From assembly GCF_014652615.1 (NCBI RefSeq), contig NZ_BMZD01000003.1, positions 62,001 to 126,000 of the forward strand: a stretch of DNA of 64,000 bases. Reading direction: 5' to 3'. Under the pieces are notes generated by a model. It worked only from the letters and a program-made list of their open reading frames with translations, did not search any database and had not been told where the DNA came from. This DNA comes from Novosphingobium arvoryzae (GTDB lineage: Bacteria; Pseudomonadota; Alphaproteobacteria; Sphingomonadales; Sphingomonadaceae). A program made the translations under genes and the position numbers. Shown here piece by piece: positions 1-10,916 of the stretch (its first letter is position 1; each line of letters begins with the position of its first letter).

Positions 1-282
1 AAATTCATCGGGCAGGGGCCGCACATCAAGGAAGGTTCGCCCGCGCAGAACCCCGGCAGCTTCAAGGCCCCGGTGCTGATGTTCCACGGCGACCGCGACC
101 TGAATGTCGATATCGGGCAGGCGCGGTTCATGGCCGAGCGCCTGCGCGGCGCGGGCAAGCCGGTGGAACTGGTGGAGTTTCCGGGGCTCGCCCACAGCCT
201 CACCGATGCCGCCGCGCGCACCCGTCTGCTCAGCGAAAGCGATGCCTTCCTGCGCAAGTCTCTGGGCCTGCCGGCGAACTGA
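1..282 (+). CDS. Alpha/beta hydrolase (S9 prolyl-oligopeptidase type), C-terminal fragment
   Basis: The reading frame is open from the first base, so only the last 93 residues are present and the start lies outside the window. The fragment shows the end of an alpha/beta-hydrolase fold: a strand followed by HGDRD, where the second Asp is the usual acid of the catalytic triad, then a helix, a strand and FPGLAHSL, whose His is the probable triad base. The spacing and the phrase PVLMFHGDRD match the C-terminal catalytic domain of S9-family acyl-aminoacyl or prolyl oligopeptidases. The nucleophile serine is not in view, so the exact subfamily and any signal peptide cannot be judged. Confidence 0.75.
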   Translation, partial: KFIGQGPHIKEGSPAQNPGSFKAPVLMFHGDRDLNVDIGQARFMAERLRGAGKPVELVEFPGLAHSLTDAAARTRLLSESDAFLRKSLGLPAN

Positions 283-352
283 ACTTTCCTACACGGCGCG
301 CGGCTGTCATGCTGGGCTTCGCTCCTTGACCGCGTGAACCCCGTTTCCCTTC

Positions 353-377
353 AGGCCGCATTCCCCGGATGCGGCCT
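353..377. terminator. Perfect 9-bp hairpin downstream of the hydrolase gene
   Basis: AGGCCGCAT (353-361) pairs perfectly with ATGCGGCCT (369-377) around a 7-base loop, 70 bases after the hydrolase stop codon. There is no clear T tract after the stem, so it may be a weak terminator or an mRNA 3'-end structure rather than a classic rho-independent terminator. The remaining bases between 283 and 464 show nothing else. Confidence 0.4.
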
Positions 378-464
378 GATCTGCTTTCGCGCGCCCGCCA
401 AAACTTTTCGGCAAAGACCCTCGCGGTTGCACTTCATCAACTAACGTCCGCCGGGCCCAAACGA

Positions 465-492
465 AAAGGGCGGCCCCGAAGGACCGCCCTTT
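465..492 (-). terminator. Rho-independent terminator of rpsD
   Basis: A 9-bp stem, AAAGGGCGG pairing with CCGCCCTTT (read on the minus strand), lies 27 bases past the rpsD stop. It is followed on the minus strand by a T-rich run (TTTTCGTTT). This is a standard intrinsic terminator. Confidence 0.85.
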
Positions 493-518
493 GCAATTTC
501 GGTATGAAAACCCGAAAC

Positions 519-1133
519 TTAGCGCGAATAGAATTCGACGACCAGGTTCGGTTCCATCTTCACCGGATAGGGCACTTCGTCCAGCGTGGGAACGCGAACG
601 AAGGTGACCTTGTCGGTGCCGTCCTGCGCGACATAATCGGGCACTTCGCGTTCCGGCAGGCCCTGTGCTTCGGCGATCAGGGCCATTTCCTTGGCCTTCT
701 TGCCCAGCGACACGACGTCGCCCGGACGCACGCGGCGGCTGGCGATGTTGCACTTCACGCCGTTCACATAGATGTGGCCGTGCGAAACGATCTGGCGGGC
801 CGAGAAGATGGTCGGCGCGAACTTGGCGCGGTACACCACCATGTCCAGGCGCTGTTCGAGCAGGCCGATCAGGTTCTGACCGGTGTCACCCTTCATGCTC
901 GACGCTTCCTGATAGGTGCGCTTGAACTGCTTTTCGGTGACGTCGCCGTAATAGCCCTTCAGCTTCTGCTTGGCGCGCAGCTGGATGCCGAAGTCCGACA
1001 CCTTGCTCTTGCGGCGCTGGCCGTGCTGACCGGGGCCATAGCTGCGGCGGTTGACCGAGCTCTTGGGACGACCCCAGATGTTTTCGCCCATGCGGCGGTC
1101 AATTTTGTACTTAGACGACTTGCGCTTCGACAT
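519..1133 (-). CDS. rpsD: 30S ribosomal protein S4
   Basis: This 204-residue protein is the small-subunit protein S4, a primary 16S rRNA binder that helps nucleate assembly of the 30S body. The N-terminal half carries the S4-specific region ([15 protein letters not shown], then the [14 protein letters not shown] stretch). The C-terminal half holds the S4 RNA-binding domain ([12 protein letters not shown], then [14 protein letters not shown]). The frame opens 13 codons upstream, but the ATG giving [10 protein letters not shown] is chosen because it matches the family start and has AAGGAACG about 8 bases ahead. It stands alone here, outside the rpsM-rpsK-rpoA operon, as is common in alphaproteobacteria. 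It is closely followed by a terminator. Confidence 0.98.
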   Translation of the reverse strand: MSKRKSSKYKIDRRMGENIWGRPKSSVNRRSYGPGQHGQRRKSKVSDFGIQLRAKQKLKGYYGDVTEKQFKRTYQEASSMKGDTGQNLIGLLEQRLDMVVYRAKFAPTIFSARQIVSHGHIYVNGVKCNIASRRVRPGDVVSLGKKAKEMALIAEAQGLPEREVPDYVAQDGTDKVTFVRVPTLDEVPYPVKMEPNLVVEFYSR

Positions 1134-1293
1134 GACGCATCGTTCCTTCAATTTGCTGGGGGCTGGCGACAACCGCTGGCCCTACTGGTCCGGAACCGCA
1201 CCATTCCGCCACTTGTGCGGAATGCGACCACCGCTTCACCGGAGTGCGAGGTCAATTGCGAAGGCGCGCCCTTGGCCGGGAATCGCCCGCAAG

Positions 1294-2025
1294 TCAAGCT
1301 TTCGGCGCGCGTTTCTCCAGCGTGGAGAGGATTCCGCGCATGGTCCGCACTTCCAGGTGGTTCCAGCCCGGCTTGGTCAGCATGTTGCGCACGGTCAGCC
1401 GCGTGGCCTCGGCGCGGGCCGGGGGGAAGAAATAGTTGCGGGCGTCCAGCATGGCCTCCAGCTGGCCCAGCATCCCCTCCAGCTCCTCCTGCGGGGCGGG
1501 GGGCAGCAGGTCCTCGGCCGTGGGCTGGACCAGATTGGCCTGTTTTGACCATTCATAGGCGCACAGGATCACCGCCTGCGCGAGGTTGAGGCTGGCGAAG
1601 TCCGGGTTGATCGGCACCGTCAGGATCGCGCGGGCGAGCGCGACGTCCTCGGTTTCCAGGCCGGAGCGTTCCGGGCCGAACACCAGTGCGGAGCGGCCCG
1701 CGTCGGCATGGATTGCGCGGGCGGCTTGCTCCGGCGTGACGACCGGCTTGGTCACCCCGCGCTTGCGCACGGTCGTTGCATAGACATGGGCGCAATCGGC
1801 CACGGCATCGGCCAGCGTTTCGAACACGGCGGCGTGTTCCAGCACTTCGTCTGCGCCGGCCGCCGCCGGACCGGCGCTGGGGTTGGGCCAGCCATCGCGC
1901 GGAGTGACCAGCCGCAGCTCGGTCAGCCCGAAGTTCAGCATCGCGCGGGCCGCCTTGCCGATATTCTCGCCCAGTTGCGGCCGGACGAGGACGATGACCG
2001 GCTTGCGCTCAGGACTTGTCGGCAT
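1294..2025 (-). CDS. trmJ: SpoU-family RNA 2'-O-methyltransferase, TrmJ-like
   Basis: This 243-residue protein belongs to the TrmH/SpoU superfamily of knotted SAM-dependent methyltransferases. It shows the three family motifs in order: motif 1 near residues 10-30 ([19 protein letters not shown]), motif 2 near 130 ([11 protein letters not shown]) and motif 3 near 150 ([10 protein letters not shown]). The length and the helical C-terminal tail fit group 1/TrmJ enzymes, which methylate the 2'-OH of residue 32 in tRNA; the exact target is inferred from the family. The ATG at 2025 is preferred over an in-frame GTG at 2049. It overlaps the 3' end of nrdR by about 17 bases, so the two genes are probably translationally coupled at the end of the rpiB-glyA-nrdR operon. 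Confidence 0.88.
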   Translation of the reverse strand: MPTSPERKPVIVLVRPQLGENIGKAARAMLNFGLTELRLVTPRDGWPNPSAGPAAAGADEVLEHAAVFETLADAVADCAHVYATTVRKRGVTKPVVTPEQAARAIHADAGRSALVFGPERSGLETEDVALARAILTVPINPDFASLNLAQAVILCAYEWSKQANLVQPTAEDLLPPAPQEELEGMLGQLEAMLDARNYFFPPARAEATRLTVRNMLTKPGWNHLEVRTMRGILSTLEKRAPKA

Positions 2026-2500
2026 CAAGCCCACCGACGTTCTGGCCACCGACGTCCTGAATCGTGCTGGCGAATTCCTCGAAGTCGCGCGCTTCGGTGA
2101 AGTCGCGATAGACGCTGGCGAAGCGGATATAGGCGACCGCGTCCAGCTGGCGCAGGCCGTCCATCACCATTTCGCCGATGTCGCGGGCCTGGACTTCGCT
2201 CTCGCCCAGCGTTTCGATCTGGCGCTGCACGCCGGAGACCAGCTGGTCGATCCGTTCCTGCGGCACCCCGCGCTTGCGGCAGGCAAGCGAGACGGACTGT
2301 TCGATCTTCCCCCGGTCGAACGGTTCGCGCTTATCGCCGCTTTTGACGACGATGACTTCGCGCAGCTGCACCCGCTCGAACGTGGTGAAGCGCGCGCCGC
2401 AGCCTTCGCACTGGCGGCGACGGCGGATCGCGGTGTTGTCCTCGGTGGGGCGCGAATCCTTCACCTGACTGTTGTCATGCGCACAGAACGGACAGCGCAT
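2009..2500 (-). CDS. nrdR: Transcriptional repressor NrdR
   Basis: This 163-residue protein is the nucleotide-sensing repressor of ribonucleotide reductase genes. The N-terminal zinc ribbon has its four cysteines (C3, C6, C31, C34: CPFC and CEGC). It is followed by RRRR and an ATP-cone domain (about residues 48-138, starting [19 protein letters not shown]) that binds ATP or dATP. Length and motif order are typical. The start codon directly abuts the stop of the preceding small membrane-protein gene. Its place between glyA and the methyltransferase is a common alphaproteobacterial arrangement linking one-carbon and nucleotide metabolism. The short C-terminal tail after the cone is Gly/Asp-rich and lineage-specific. 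Confidence 0.97.
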   Translation of the reverse strand: MRCPFCAHDNSQVKDSRPTEDNTAIRRRRQCEGCGARFTTFERVQLREVIVVKSGDKREPFDRGKIEQSVSLACRKRGVPQERIDQLVSGVQRQIETLGESEVQARDIGEMVMDGLRQLDAVAYIRFASVYRDFTEARDFEEFASTIQDVGGQNVGGLDADKS

Positions 2501-2716
2501 TCAGGGGCGCAACCGCTTGTAAAGCGCGAACCCGGCCCCGGCGAGCAGGCCCAGCGGCCAGCTTACCACCGGGAGCACGGCCCCGGCCACCGCGCCAATG
2601 GCCGCGCCGGTCAGCACCGGCTTGGTCGACGGGTGGGCGAGCCCTTCCTTGGCCATGCCGACGATCTCCTCGCGGGCGTTGTCGATCAGGTTATCACCGC
2701 GCTTGGGATCGTTCAT
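2501..2716 (-). CDS. Small membrane protein, function unknown
   Basis: This 71-residue protein lies between glyA and nrdR, 4 bases after the glyA stop, and its TGA touches the ATG of nrdR. The start MNDPKRGDN is chosen over an upstream in-frame start because the longer form would reach far into glyA. The first 35 residues are polar and charged. The rest is a Gly/Ala-rich hydrophobic hairpin (residues about 37-65) ending in a basic KRLRP tail, which suggests insertion in the inner membrane. No functional motif was recognised. Its fixed place in the operon suggests that it is a real gene. Confidence 0.75.
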   Translation of the reverse strand: MNDPKRGDNLIDNAREEIVGMAKEGLAHPSTKPVLTGAAIGAVAGAVLPVVSWPLGLLAGAGFALYKRLRP

Positions 2717-2720
2717 GGCG

Positions 2721-4030
<1,310 letters not shown>

Positions 4031-4034
<4 letters not shown>

Positions 4035-4483
4035 GCGGTTGCTCCTTCAAGGTCAGGGTTGGATAGCTTGTCGACCCGGGGGCCATGGCGGCCACCGGCA
4101 AAATCGGTGTTCAGGAAGGCGTCGATACAGGCCTTGGCCATGTCGACGCCGGTCAGTCGGGCCCCCATGGCAATGGCGTTGGCATCGTTGTGTTCACGGG
4201 CCAGCGCGGCCGACAGCGGTTCCGACACCAGCGCGCAGCGCAGCGCCGGGTTGCGGTTGACCGCGATGGAAATGCCGATGCCCGAACCGCACAGCGCCAC
4301 GCCGCGCTCTGCGGTGCCGTCAGCCACGATGGCGGCCAGCTTGTAGCCATAGTCCGGGTAATCGACCCGGTCGGCAGTATCGGGGCCAAGATCGGCCACC
4401 TGATGACCCAGGCCAATCAGGTACTCGCGCAATTCGGCCTTGAGGTCGATTGCGGCGTGGTCAGAGGCAATGGCAATGCGCAT
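4031..4483 (-). CDS. rpiB: Ribose-5-phosphate isomerase B
   Basis: This 150-residue enzyme interconverts ribose 5-phosphate and ribulose 5-phosphate in the pentose phosphate pathway. It belongs to the RpiB/LacAB family: ASDHA at the N terminus binds the phosphate side, C65 in [14 protein letters not shown] is the catalytic base of type B enzymes, and [13 protein letters not shown] near residues 96-108 is the second family block. The gene is first in a minus-strand operon and is coupled by ATGA to glyA. Divergent transcription starts from the 187-base gap upstream, which it shares with the peptidase gene. In LacAB enzymes the substrate is galactose 6-phosphate, but nothing nearby supports that here. 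Confidence 0.96.
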
Positions 4484-4670
4484 GGGCAGGCGCCGTCCTT
4501 CCGGGGGAGGGTAGAATCGCGTGCGCCCCCCTTAGTCGCGGATCGCCCGATTTGCCAGCGCCGAGGGCACCGTCCTTTGGTCCAGTGTCGCGGGTTTGAC
4601 TTTCCGGCAGACGCAGCGCAGCTTTTCGGCAACACACGGTTTGCAGTGCTGACGAAATGCGGGGGAATGG

Positions 4671-6365
4671 ATGAGCAAGGGCCTGGGAACGCTGGTGGCG
4701 CTGCTGGCCGCCGTGGTGCTGGCGATCATGGCTACCACCCCGCCGATGCCCCAGGGGCCGCAAACCCCGCCGAGCGAATTCGCCGTGGCCCGGGCGATGC
4801 CGGACGTGGTGGCCATCGCGCGCGAACCCCACATCACCGGCACGCCCGAAAATGCCAGGATGCGTGAATACATCGCGGCACGGATGCAGGCGCTGGGAAT
4901 GGAAGTATCGACCAGTTCCGGCACGGTGGGAGAGCGCGGCACGGCCAAGCGCGACCGATGGACCGGACGCAGCGATCCGCCGCCGACCCTGACCAACGTG
5001 ATCGGTGTGCTGCCGGGACGAAACCGCTCCCTGCCCGCCGTCCTGTTGATGTCGCACCACGATACGGTCTGGGGCTCGCCCGGCGCGGCTGACGATACGG
5101 CCGGAATTGCCGTCAGCCTGGAAGTCGCCCGCGCGATCAAGGCCGGGGGCGGGGCAGAGCGCGATCTGGTGGTGCTGGTCACCGATGCGGAAGAACTGGG
5201 TCTGGAAGGGGCAAAGCAGTTCTTCGCCGAACATCCGTTGCGCACCCGCGTTGGTGCCGTGATCAATATGGAGGCACGCGGGGGCGGCGGTCGCACAACC
5301 CTGTTCCAGACATCGAGCGACAATGGCAATGCGGTGGCCTTGTTCGCGGATGTCGCACGGCGGCCCGGTGGCAGCTCGCTCGCTGCTTATATCTACAGTG
5401 TCCTGCCCAACGATACCGATCTGACCCCGGTGCTGGCCGGATCTTATACGGCCTACAATTTCGCCTTTATCGGCCGGTCGGGCCTGTATCACTCGCCGCT
5501 GGCCACCCCGGCGCGGCTGGATCAGGGCGCGGTGCAGGACATGGGCGCGCAAGTGCTGGAGCTGTCGCGCGCGTTGCTCAATTCCCCCGCGATGCCCGCG
5601 CCCGCGCCCGATGCGGTGTTTTTCGACCTGTTCGGGCGGATCATGCTGACCTATCCGGTCTGGGCGGGATGGATCATGCTGATCGTGGCGGCGGGTGCGC
5701 TGGGGCTGACCGTGCGGGAGCAGCCGGATCTGCGCGCGCTGGGTAGCGGTGCCGGGCGGATGGCGGGCCTGCTGCTGGTGGCTGCTGCCCTCTATTACCT
5801 GCTCAACCTGCTGTCCGGCGCGGACGGTCCGACCAATTACTATGACCGGCTGGCCGCGATTCCCCGGCTCGAGGCGATGGCCGCGCTGGGCGGGATGGCA
5901 GCGGCACTGGTCCTGCTGGGCGGGGCGCTGTCTCCGGCCGGAAAGGTCGGCGCGGCGTTGCCATTGTTGCTGATAGCGGCAGCGGCGCAAGCGATTGCTC
6001 CGACAGCGGCCTACTTCATTGTGATCCCGGTCATGCTGGCGGCCTTGGCCCTGTTGTCGTTGCAGCGGTCAGGCGGCACGGCGGCTCGGGCCTTCGCGGG
6101 GGCCGTTGCCGCCTCGGTCGTGGGGTACATGCTCGCGCTGGGGCATCAGGTGATGCAGGGCGTGGGGCCGACCATGCCGATGGCGGCGGCCCTGCCGCTG
6201 GCGCTGGGCGCGCTGGGATTGCTGCCCGTCTGGCATGGGGTGACGAGCCGGACGGCACGCATTAGTGCGGCCGGTCTGCTGATCCTGGCCATGGCGGTGG
6301 CACTGTGGGTGCGGCTGGATCCGGTAGCGGAAACGGTCGCAGTTTATGCCGACACCAAGCGCTGA
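4671..6365 (+). CDS. Membrane-anchored M28 family metallopeptidase
   Basis: This 564-residue protein has an N-terminal membrane segment (residues 5-22), an extracytoplasmic zinc aminopeptidase-like domain (about 35-305) and then several hydrophobic segments (about 315-555, eight or so helices). The M28 zinc-site residues are present: SHHD at 128-131, the Asp of GAADDTAG at 141, catalytic EE at 174-175, NMEARG near 200 and YHSP near residue 278. The INxEARG form and the multi-spanning C-terminal domain resemble the ER-metallopeptidase/Fxna branch rather than simple secreted aminopeptidases. It is expected to cut peptides at the periplasmic face; the substrate is unknown. It stands alone between divergent rpiB and convergent rpoD. 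Confidence 0.85.
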   Translation: MSKGLGTLVALLAAVVLAIMATTPPMPQGPQTPPSEFAVARAMPDVVAIAREPHITGTPENARMREYIAARMQALGMEVSTSSGTVGERGTAKRDRWTGRSDPPPTLTNVIGVLPGRNRSLPAVLLMSHHDTVWGSPGAADDTAGIAVSLEVARAIKAGGGAERDLVVLVTDAEELGLEGAKQFFAEHPLRTRVGAVINMEARGGGGRTTLFQTSSDNGNAVALFADVARRPGGSSLAAYIYSVLPNDTDLTPVLAGSYTAYNFAFIGRSGLYHSPLATPARLDQGAVQDMGAQVLELSRALLNSPAMPAPAPDAVFFDLFGRIMLTYPVWAGWIMLIVAAGALGLTVREQPDLRALGSGAGRMAGLLLVAAALYYLLNLLSGADGPTNYYDRLAAIPRLEAMAALGGMAAALVLLGGALSPAGKVGAALPLLLIAAAAQAIAPTAAYFIVIPVMLAALALLSLQRSGGTAARAFAGAVAASVVGYMLALGHQVMQGVGPTMPMAAALPLALGALGLLPVWHGVTSRTARISAAGLLILAMAVALWVRLDPVAETVAVYADTKR

Positions 6366-6370
6366 TGCAG

Positions 6371-6397
6371 AAAGGCCCCGGATTTACCGGGGCCTTT
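6371..6397. terminator. Bidirectional terminator between peptidase and rpoD
   Basis: An 11-bp perfect stem, AAAGGCCCCGG pairing with CCGGGGCCTTT around ATTTA, lies between two convergent genes. The A and T ends of the stem give a U-rich tract in both directions, so it can end transcription of both the M28 peptidase gene and rpoD. Confidence 0.88.
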
Positions 6398-6401
6398 CGC
6401 G

Positions 6402-8414
6402 TTACTGGTCGAGGAAACTGCGCATCTTGCGCGACCGGCTCGGGTGCTTGAGCTTGCGCAGCGCCTTTGCTTCGATCTGACGGATACGTTCGCGCGTCAC
6501 CGAGAACTGCTGGCCGACTTCTTCCAGCGTGTGATCGGTGTTCATGCCAATGCCGAAACGCATGCGCAGCACACGTTCCTCACGCGGGGTGAGGCTGGCC
6601 AGCACGCGGGTGACCGTTTCCTTGAGGTTCGCCTGAATCGCGGCATCCACCGGGATGATCGCATTCTTGTCCTCGATGAAATCGCCGAGGTGCGAATCTT
6701 CCTCGTCGCCAATCGGCGTTTCGAGGGAGATCGGCTCCTTGGCGATCTTCATCACCTTGCGGACCTTTTCGAGCGGCATCGACAGACGCTCGGCCATTTC
6801 TTCCGGCGTCGGTTCGCGGCCCTGCTCGTGCAGGAACTGGCGGCTGGTGCGGACCAGCTTGTTGATCGTCTCGATCATGTGGACCGGGATGCGGATCGTG
6901 CGGGCCTGGTCGGCAATCGAGCGGGTGATTGCCTGACGAATCCACCACGTCGCATAGGTGCTGAACTTGTAGCCGCGGCGGTATTCGAACTTGTCGACCG
7001 CCTTCATCAGCCCGATGTTGCCTTCCTGGATCAGGTCGAGGAACTGCAAGCCGCGATTGGTGTATTTCTTGGCGATGGAGATCACCAGTCGCAGGTTCGC
7101 CTCGACCATTTCCTTCTTGGCGATGCGCGCTTCGCGTTCACCCTTCTGGACCATGTTGACGATGCGGCGGAATTCGGTGAGCGCCATGCCGGTGGCCGAC
7201 GCGATGTCCGCCACTTCGGAACGGATACGTTCAACCGCATCGGCTTCGTTCTCGGCAAAGGCGGCCCACTTTTTGTCGCGCTTCGACATCGTGGCCAGCC
7301 AGGTGTCATCCAGCTCGTTGCCGACGTACGTGTCGAGGAAGTCCTTGCGGCTGACCTTGTGACGCTCTGCCAGGCGCAGCATCTGCCCGCCCAGCGCGGT
7401 CAGGCGGCGGTTGAAGGCGTAGAGGTTGTCGACCAGGTACTCGATCTTGCTGGCGTGGAACTGCACGCTTTCGACCTGTGCGGTGAGTTCCTCGCGCAGT
7501 TCCTGGTACTGCTTTTCCTTCGCAGCCGGGAAGTCCAGCCCCAGGCTCATGGATTCGAGGCGATTGGCCTGAAGCTTTTCGAACTTGCGGAACAGCTCCG
7601 TGATCAGCGCGAACTTTTCCAGCGCTTCCGGCTTCAGCTGCGCTTCCATCTGCGCGAGCGAGAGAGTGTTGTCTTCCTCTTCTTCCTCGGCCGGACGGCG
7701 GGCGCGGCGTTCGATGCCGTCCTCGTCCTCTTCGTCGGCGGATTCCTCCTCGACGTCTTCTTCTTCCTTGAAGGAGGGGCCGGCGGTGGCTTCGCTGATT
7801 TCGCCGTCGCCTTCTTCCTCACCGTCTTCGGTCAGGTTCTCGGGCGCCGGTTCCTTCGACAGCATCGCATCGAGGTCGAGGATTTCGCGCAGCTGCATTT
7901 CGCCCGCGTTCAGGGCCTCGGACCACTGGATGATCGCGTGGAACGTGATCGGGCTTTCGCACAGGCCCAGAATCATCGTGTCGCGGCCGGCTTCGATCCG
8001 CTTGGCGATGGCGATTTCGCCTTCGCGGCTGAGCAGTTCCACCGCGCCCATTTCGCGCAGGTACATGCGCACCGGGTCATCGGTCCGCTCGACCGTTTCC
8101 TTCTTCTTGATCAGGTCGGGGCGTTCGCCAACCGGATCCGGCTCGTCGATTTCATCGACTTCCCGCTCTTCCGGATCGACCGCGTCCTCGTCGCTCTCGA
8201 CGATGTTGACGCCCATCTCGCTGATCGCGGCCATGATGTCCTCGATCTGCTCGGAGGTCATCTGGTCTTGCGGCAGCGCCTCGTTCAGCTCGTCATAAGT
8301 GATCACGCCGCGCTTCTTGGCGCGCGCGATCAGCTTCTTGATCGAGGCTTCGTTGAGATCGATCAGGGGGGCGTCGCCGCCTTCCTTTTCGCCGCCGTTC
8401 AGTTCTTCGTCCAT
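6402..8414 (-). CDS. rpoD: Primary sigma factor RpoD (sigma-70)
   Basis: This 670-residue protein is the housekeeping sigma factor. It has an N-terminal region 1.1, a region 1.2 stretch around [22 protein letters not shown], and a strongly acidic linker rich in Glu/Asp (about residues 195-250). Region 2 ([27 protein letters not shown] and [16 protein letters not shown]) and region 4.2 ([21 protein letters not shown]) are intact. The ATG giving MDEELNGG is used rather than the TTG one codon upstream. It follows dnaG by 19 bases on the same strand, forming the yqeY-dnaG-rpoD macromolecular-synthesis operon, here without rpsU. Confidence 0.98.
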   Translation of the reverse strand: MDEELNGGEKEGGDAPLIDLNEASIKKLIARAKKRGVITYDELNEALPQDQMTSEQIEDIMAAISEMGVNIVESDEDAVDPEEREVDEIDEPDPVGERPDLIKKKETVERTDDPVRMYLREMGAVELLSREGEIAIAKRIEAGRDTMILGLCESPITFHAIIQWSEALNAGEMQLREILDLDAMLSKEPAPENLTEDGEEEGDGEISEATAGPSFKEEEDVEEESADEEDEDGIERRARRPAEEEEEDNTLSLAQMEAQLKPEALEKFALITELFRKFEKLQANRLESMSLGLDFPAAKEKQYQELREELTAQVESVQFHASKIEYLVDNLYAFNRRLTALGGQMLRLAERHKVSRKDFLDTYVGNELDDTWLATMSKRDKKWAAFAENEADAVERIRSEVADIASATGMALTEFRRIVNMVQKGEREARIAKKEMVEANLRLVISIAKKYTNRGLQFLDLIQEGNIGLMKAVDKFEYRRGYKFSTYATWWIRQAITRSIADQARTIRIPVHMIETINKLVRTSRQFLHEQGREPTPEEMAERLSMPLEKVRKVMKIAKEPISLETPIGDEEDSHLGDFIEDKNAIIPVDAAIQANLKETVTRVLASLTPREERVLRMRFGIGMNTDHTLEEVGQQFSVTRERIRQIEAKALRKLKHPSRSRKMRSFLDQ

Positions 8415-8433
8415 CAATCCGCCATGTTCCGTG

Positions 8434-10305
8434 TTACGCCGCTCCCCCCGGAGCGGCGGATCGCGCGCTGGCCATTTGCCGCAGACGCGAATCGAATTCC
8501 AGCTTTCTCTTTAGCAAGCGCTGCTGTTCGGCATATGCCCCTTCCGAAAGGTCCTGCTCGAACCGGGCCGTGGCTGCCGCCAGCGCGGCTTCCAGCGCGG
8601 GGCGTTCGACCAGCAGACCAATCGCCTGGGCCAGCTCGGCGCGGGCCTGTTCGGGCGGAATCTCGTCGGCCAGAAAGCCAAATCGCAGCGAGGCGTATTC
8701 TTCGGGGGCCGGGGCTGCTAGACCCCGCCCGGCCAATATGGTGGCAAGCGCCGCCATTTCAAGCGGTTCGCCGTTTTCCGCCGCATCGACCAACGCATCA
8801 AAGCGCGGATCGGCCAGCTGGGCCTGCACAAGTGCATCGCCATTGCGCAGGATCTCATCCGGGAAACGCAGCAGTCCGGCAATAACGGCCGCCGCCAGTG
8901 CATCGCGCGCGCCGCCGGAAACAGAGCGCCGCAACCGCCCGGTCTGCTCTGGATCGGAGCGGGGGGGCGGGGCCTTGCCGCCAAAGCGCGGATTGCCGCC
9001 ACCGCGCGCGGCAGGCTGCCATGCACGCTCCTCGCGCCGGGGAAAGGCGAAGGCGGAAAACTTTTCCATCAGGTCGCGGCGATAGAGCGCCTTGATGTCC
9101 GGGTCCTGGATTGTTTCCACGTGGGCCATCAGCCGTGCCTTGAGGCCTGCCTTGTCTTCCGGCGTTTCGAGGGGGGCGGCCTCGCGCTCGTGCTCCCACA
9201 AGAGGTCGAGCAGGGTCTGCGGGCTGGCGAGCAGCGCTTCCATCGCGCGCGCGCCGTCGCGCTTGATCAGATCGTCGGGATCCATGCCGGTCGGCAGGCG
9301 GACGATTCGCAGCGAATGGGCGGGGCGCAGCAGTGGCAGGGCGCGGGTCACGGCGCGCATTGCCGCGCGCTGCCCGGCGGCGTCGCCATCGAAACAGAGT
9401 ACTGGCGTTTCAACCAGCCGCCACAGCATCTCGATCTGCCGCTCGGTCAGCGCGGTGCCCAGCGGTGCGACCGCATCCGCGATCCCCGCCGCCGCCAGCG
9501 CGATCACGTCCATATAGCCTTCGACCACCACGATCCGCCCGGTCTGGCGGCTCGCCGGTCCGGCCCGGTGCAGGTTGTAAAGCGTCCGCCCCTTGTCGAA
9601 CAGCGGGGTGTCGGGGGAGTTCAGATACTTCGGCGCATCGGTCTTTTTCGCATCCAGAATGCGCCCGCCAAACGCGATCACCCGCCCGCGCGCATCCTCG
9701 ATCGGCAGCATCAGGCGGCCCCGGAACCGGTCGTACGGCTCCTTTTCATCCACCGCGATTCGCAGCCCGGCCTCGATCAGCTTGGCTTCGGGAAATTTCT
9801 TCAGCGCCTCTTTCAGCGCCTGCCGCCCATCGGGGGCAAAGCCGAAGCCGAAGCGCTGCAACGTGTGCGCATCGAACCCGCGCGTGGCGAGGTAGGCGCG
9901 GGCGCGCTCACCCTCTGGAGCGGCGAGGCGCTCCACGAACCAGGCCTGCGCCGCCGCCATCACGTCGTGCAGCGAATCGCGAACTTGCGCCTGCAGGGCG
10001 GCGCGCGGATCGGGTGCGGGTACTTCCATGCCGGCTTCGGCCGCCAGTTCCTTCACCGCGTCCATGAACGACAGCCCGCGCTGGTCGGTCATCCAGCGAA
10101 TCACATCGCCGTGCGCGCCGCAGCCAAAGCAGTGGTAGAACCCCTTGACGTCGTTGACGGTGAAGCTCGGCGATTTCTCATTGTGAAACGGGCAGCACGC
10201 CTTCCACTCATGCCCCGCCTTGATGAGCCGCGTCGTCCGCCCGATCACGCCGGACAGCGTGACGCGGGCGCGCAGTTCATCAAGCCATTGCGGGGTCAGC
10301 GCCAC
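8434..10305 (-). CDS. dnaG: DNA primase
   Basis: This 623-residue primase makes RNA primers at the replication fork. The N-terminal CHC2 zinc finger is intact (C38, H41, C59, C62). The RNA-polymerase domain follows, including the family block around residues 140-230, and the TOPRIM domain with [12 protein letters not shown] near residue 260. The C-terminal 150 residues form a divergent helicase-interaction domain. Translation starts at a GTG giving [15 protein letters not shown], the usual alphaproteobacterial start. It sits one base after the stop of the yqeY gene, so the two are tightly coupled. Confidence 0.97.
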   Translation of the reverse strand: MALTPQWLDELRARVTLSGVIGRTTRLIKAGHEWKACCPFHNEKSPSFTVNDVKGFYHCFGCGAHGDVIRWMTDQRGLSFMDAVKELAAEAGMEVPAPDPRAALQAQVRDSLHDVMAAAQAWFVERLAAPEGERARAYLATRGFDAHTLQRFGFGFAPDGRQALKEALKKFPEAKLIEAGLRIAVDEKEPYDRFRGRLMLPIEDARGRVIAFGGRILDAKKTDAPKYLNSPDTPLFDKGRTLYNLHRAGPASRQTGRIVVVEGYMDVIALAAAGIADAVAPLGTALTERQIEMLWRLVETPVLCFDGDAAGQRAAMRAVTRALPLLRPAHSLRIVRLPTGMDPDDLIKRDGARAMEALLASPQTLLDLLWEHEREAAPLETPEDKAGLKARLMAHVETIQDPDIKALYRRDLMEKFSAFAFPRREERAWQPAARGGGNPRFGGKAPPPRSDPEQTGRLRRSVSGGARDALAAAVIAGLLRFPDEILRNGDALVQAQLADPRFDALVDAAENGEPLEMAALATILAGRGLAAPAPEEYASLRFGFLADEIPPEQARAELAQAIGLLVERPALEAALAAATARFEQDLSEGAYAEQQRLLKRKLEFDSRLRQMASARSAAPGGAA

Positions 10306-10306
10306 G

Positions 10307-10759
10307 TCAGGCCAGCGCCGCCTTCACCAGGCCGCTGGCCTTGCCCATGTCCAGTTGCGTGCCGTGGCGCGCCTTGAGCTCGGCGATGACCTTGCCCATG
10401 TCCTTGATCGAGGTCGCGCCAAGCTCGGCCTTGATCGCCTCGATCGCGGCCTTCGTCTCGTCCTCGCCCATCTGCTGGGGCAGGAATTCCTCGATCACGG
10501 CCAGTTCGGCCTTTTCCTGCTCGGCCAGCTCCTGGCGGCCGCCCTGTTCATAAAGCGTGATCGATTCGCGGCGCTGCTTCGCCATTTTCTGCAGGACATC
10601 GACGACAATGGCGTCATCATCGGGCAGCTGGCTGGCGGTGCGCAGTTCGATGTCCTTGTCCTTCAGCTTGGCCAGGATCAGGCGGACGGCGGCCAGGCGC
10701 GGCTTGTCGCCGGATTTCATGGACGAAATTTGCGCGGCCTTGATCGAATCGCGAAGCAT
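10307..10759 (-). CDS. GatB/YqeY domain protein
   Basis: This 150-residue helical protein consists of the GatB/YqeY domain. That domain is shared with the tRNA-binding tail of the GatB subunit of the aspartyl/glutamyl-tRNA amidotransferase. Recognisable parts are MLRDSIKAAQ at the start, RLILAKLKDKDIELR near 26-40, and EEFLPQQMGEDE followed by KDMGKVIAELKAR near 90-130. A stand-alone role in tRNA binding is suspected for this family but not settled. It is the first gene of the dnaG-rpoD operon and its start lies 157 bases from the divergent carA. Confidence 0.9.
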   Translation of the reverse strand: MLRDSIKAAQISSMKSGDKPRLAAVRLILAKLKDKDIELRTASQLPDDDAIVVDVLQKMAKQRRESITLYEQGGRQELAEQEKAELAVIEEFLPQQMGEDETKAAIEAIKAELGATSIKDMGKVIAELKARHGTQLDMGKASGLVKAALA

Positions 10760-10916
10760 TTTGCGGGGTTTCCTGTGAATACGGTTTCGGTGCTGGGGAA
10801 AGGAGACGCCCTAGCCGGAATTTTCCGGTTTTCATAGGTTGACGCTGCGGCTCGACAGGTCTAGCCGCGGAGCCTTAGCAACATCGCCAGAACACCTGCC
10901 AACGGAGCGCCTCCCC

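Noticed and set aside
6444..8885. An 813-codon open frame on the plus strand
   Set aside because: It is the antisense shadow of rpoD and dnaG, both of which are certain.
10839..10867. A sigma-70 promoter for carA starting at TTGACG
   Set aside because: The -35-like hexamer is good, but no acceptable -10 hexamer follows at 16-18 bases.
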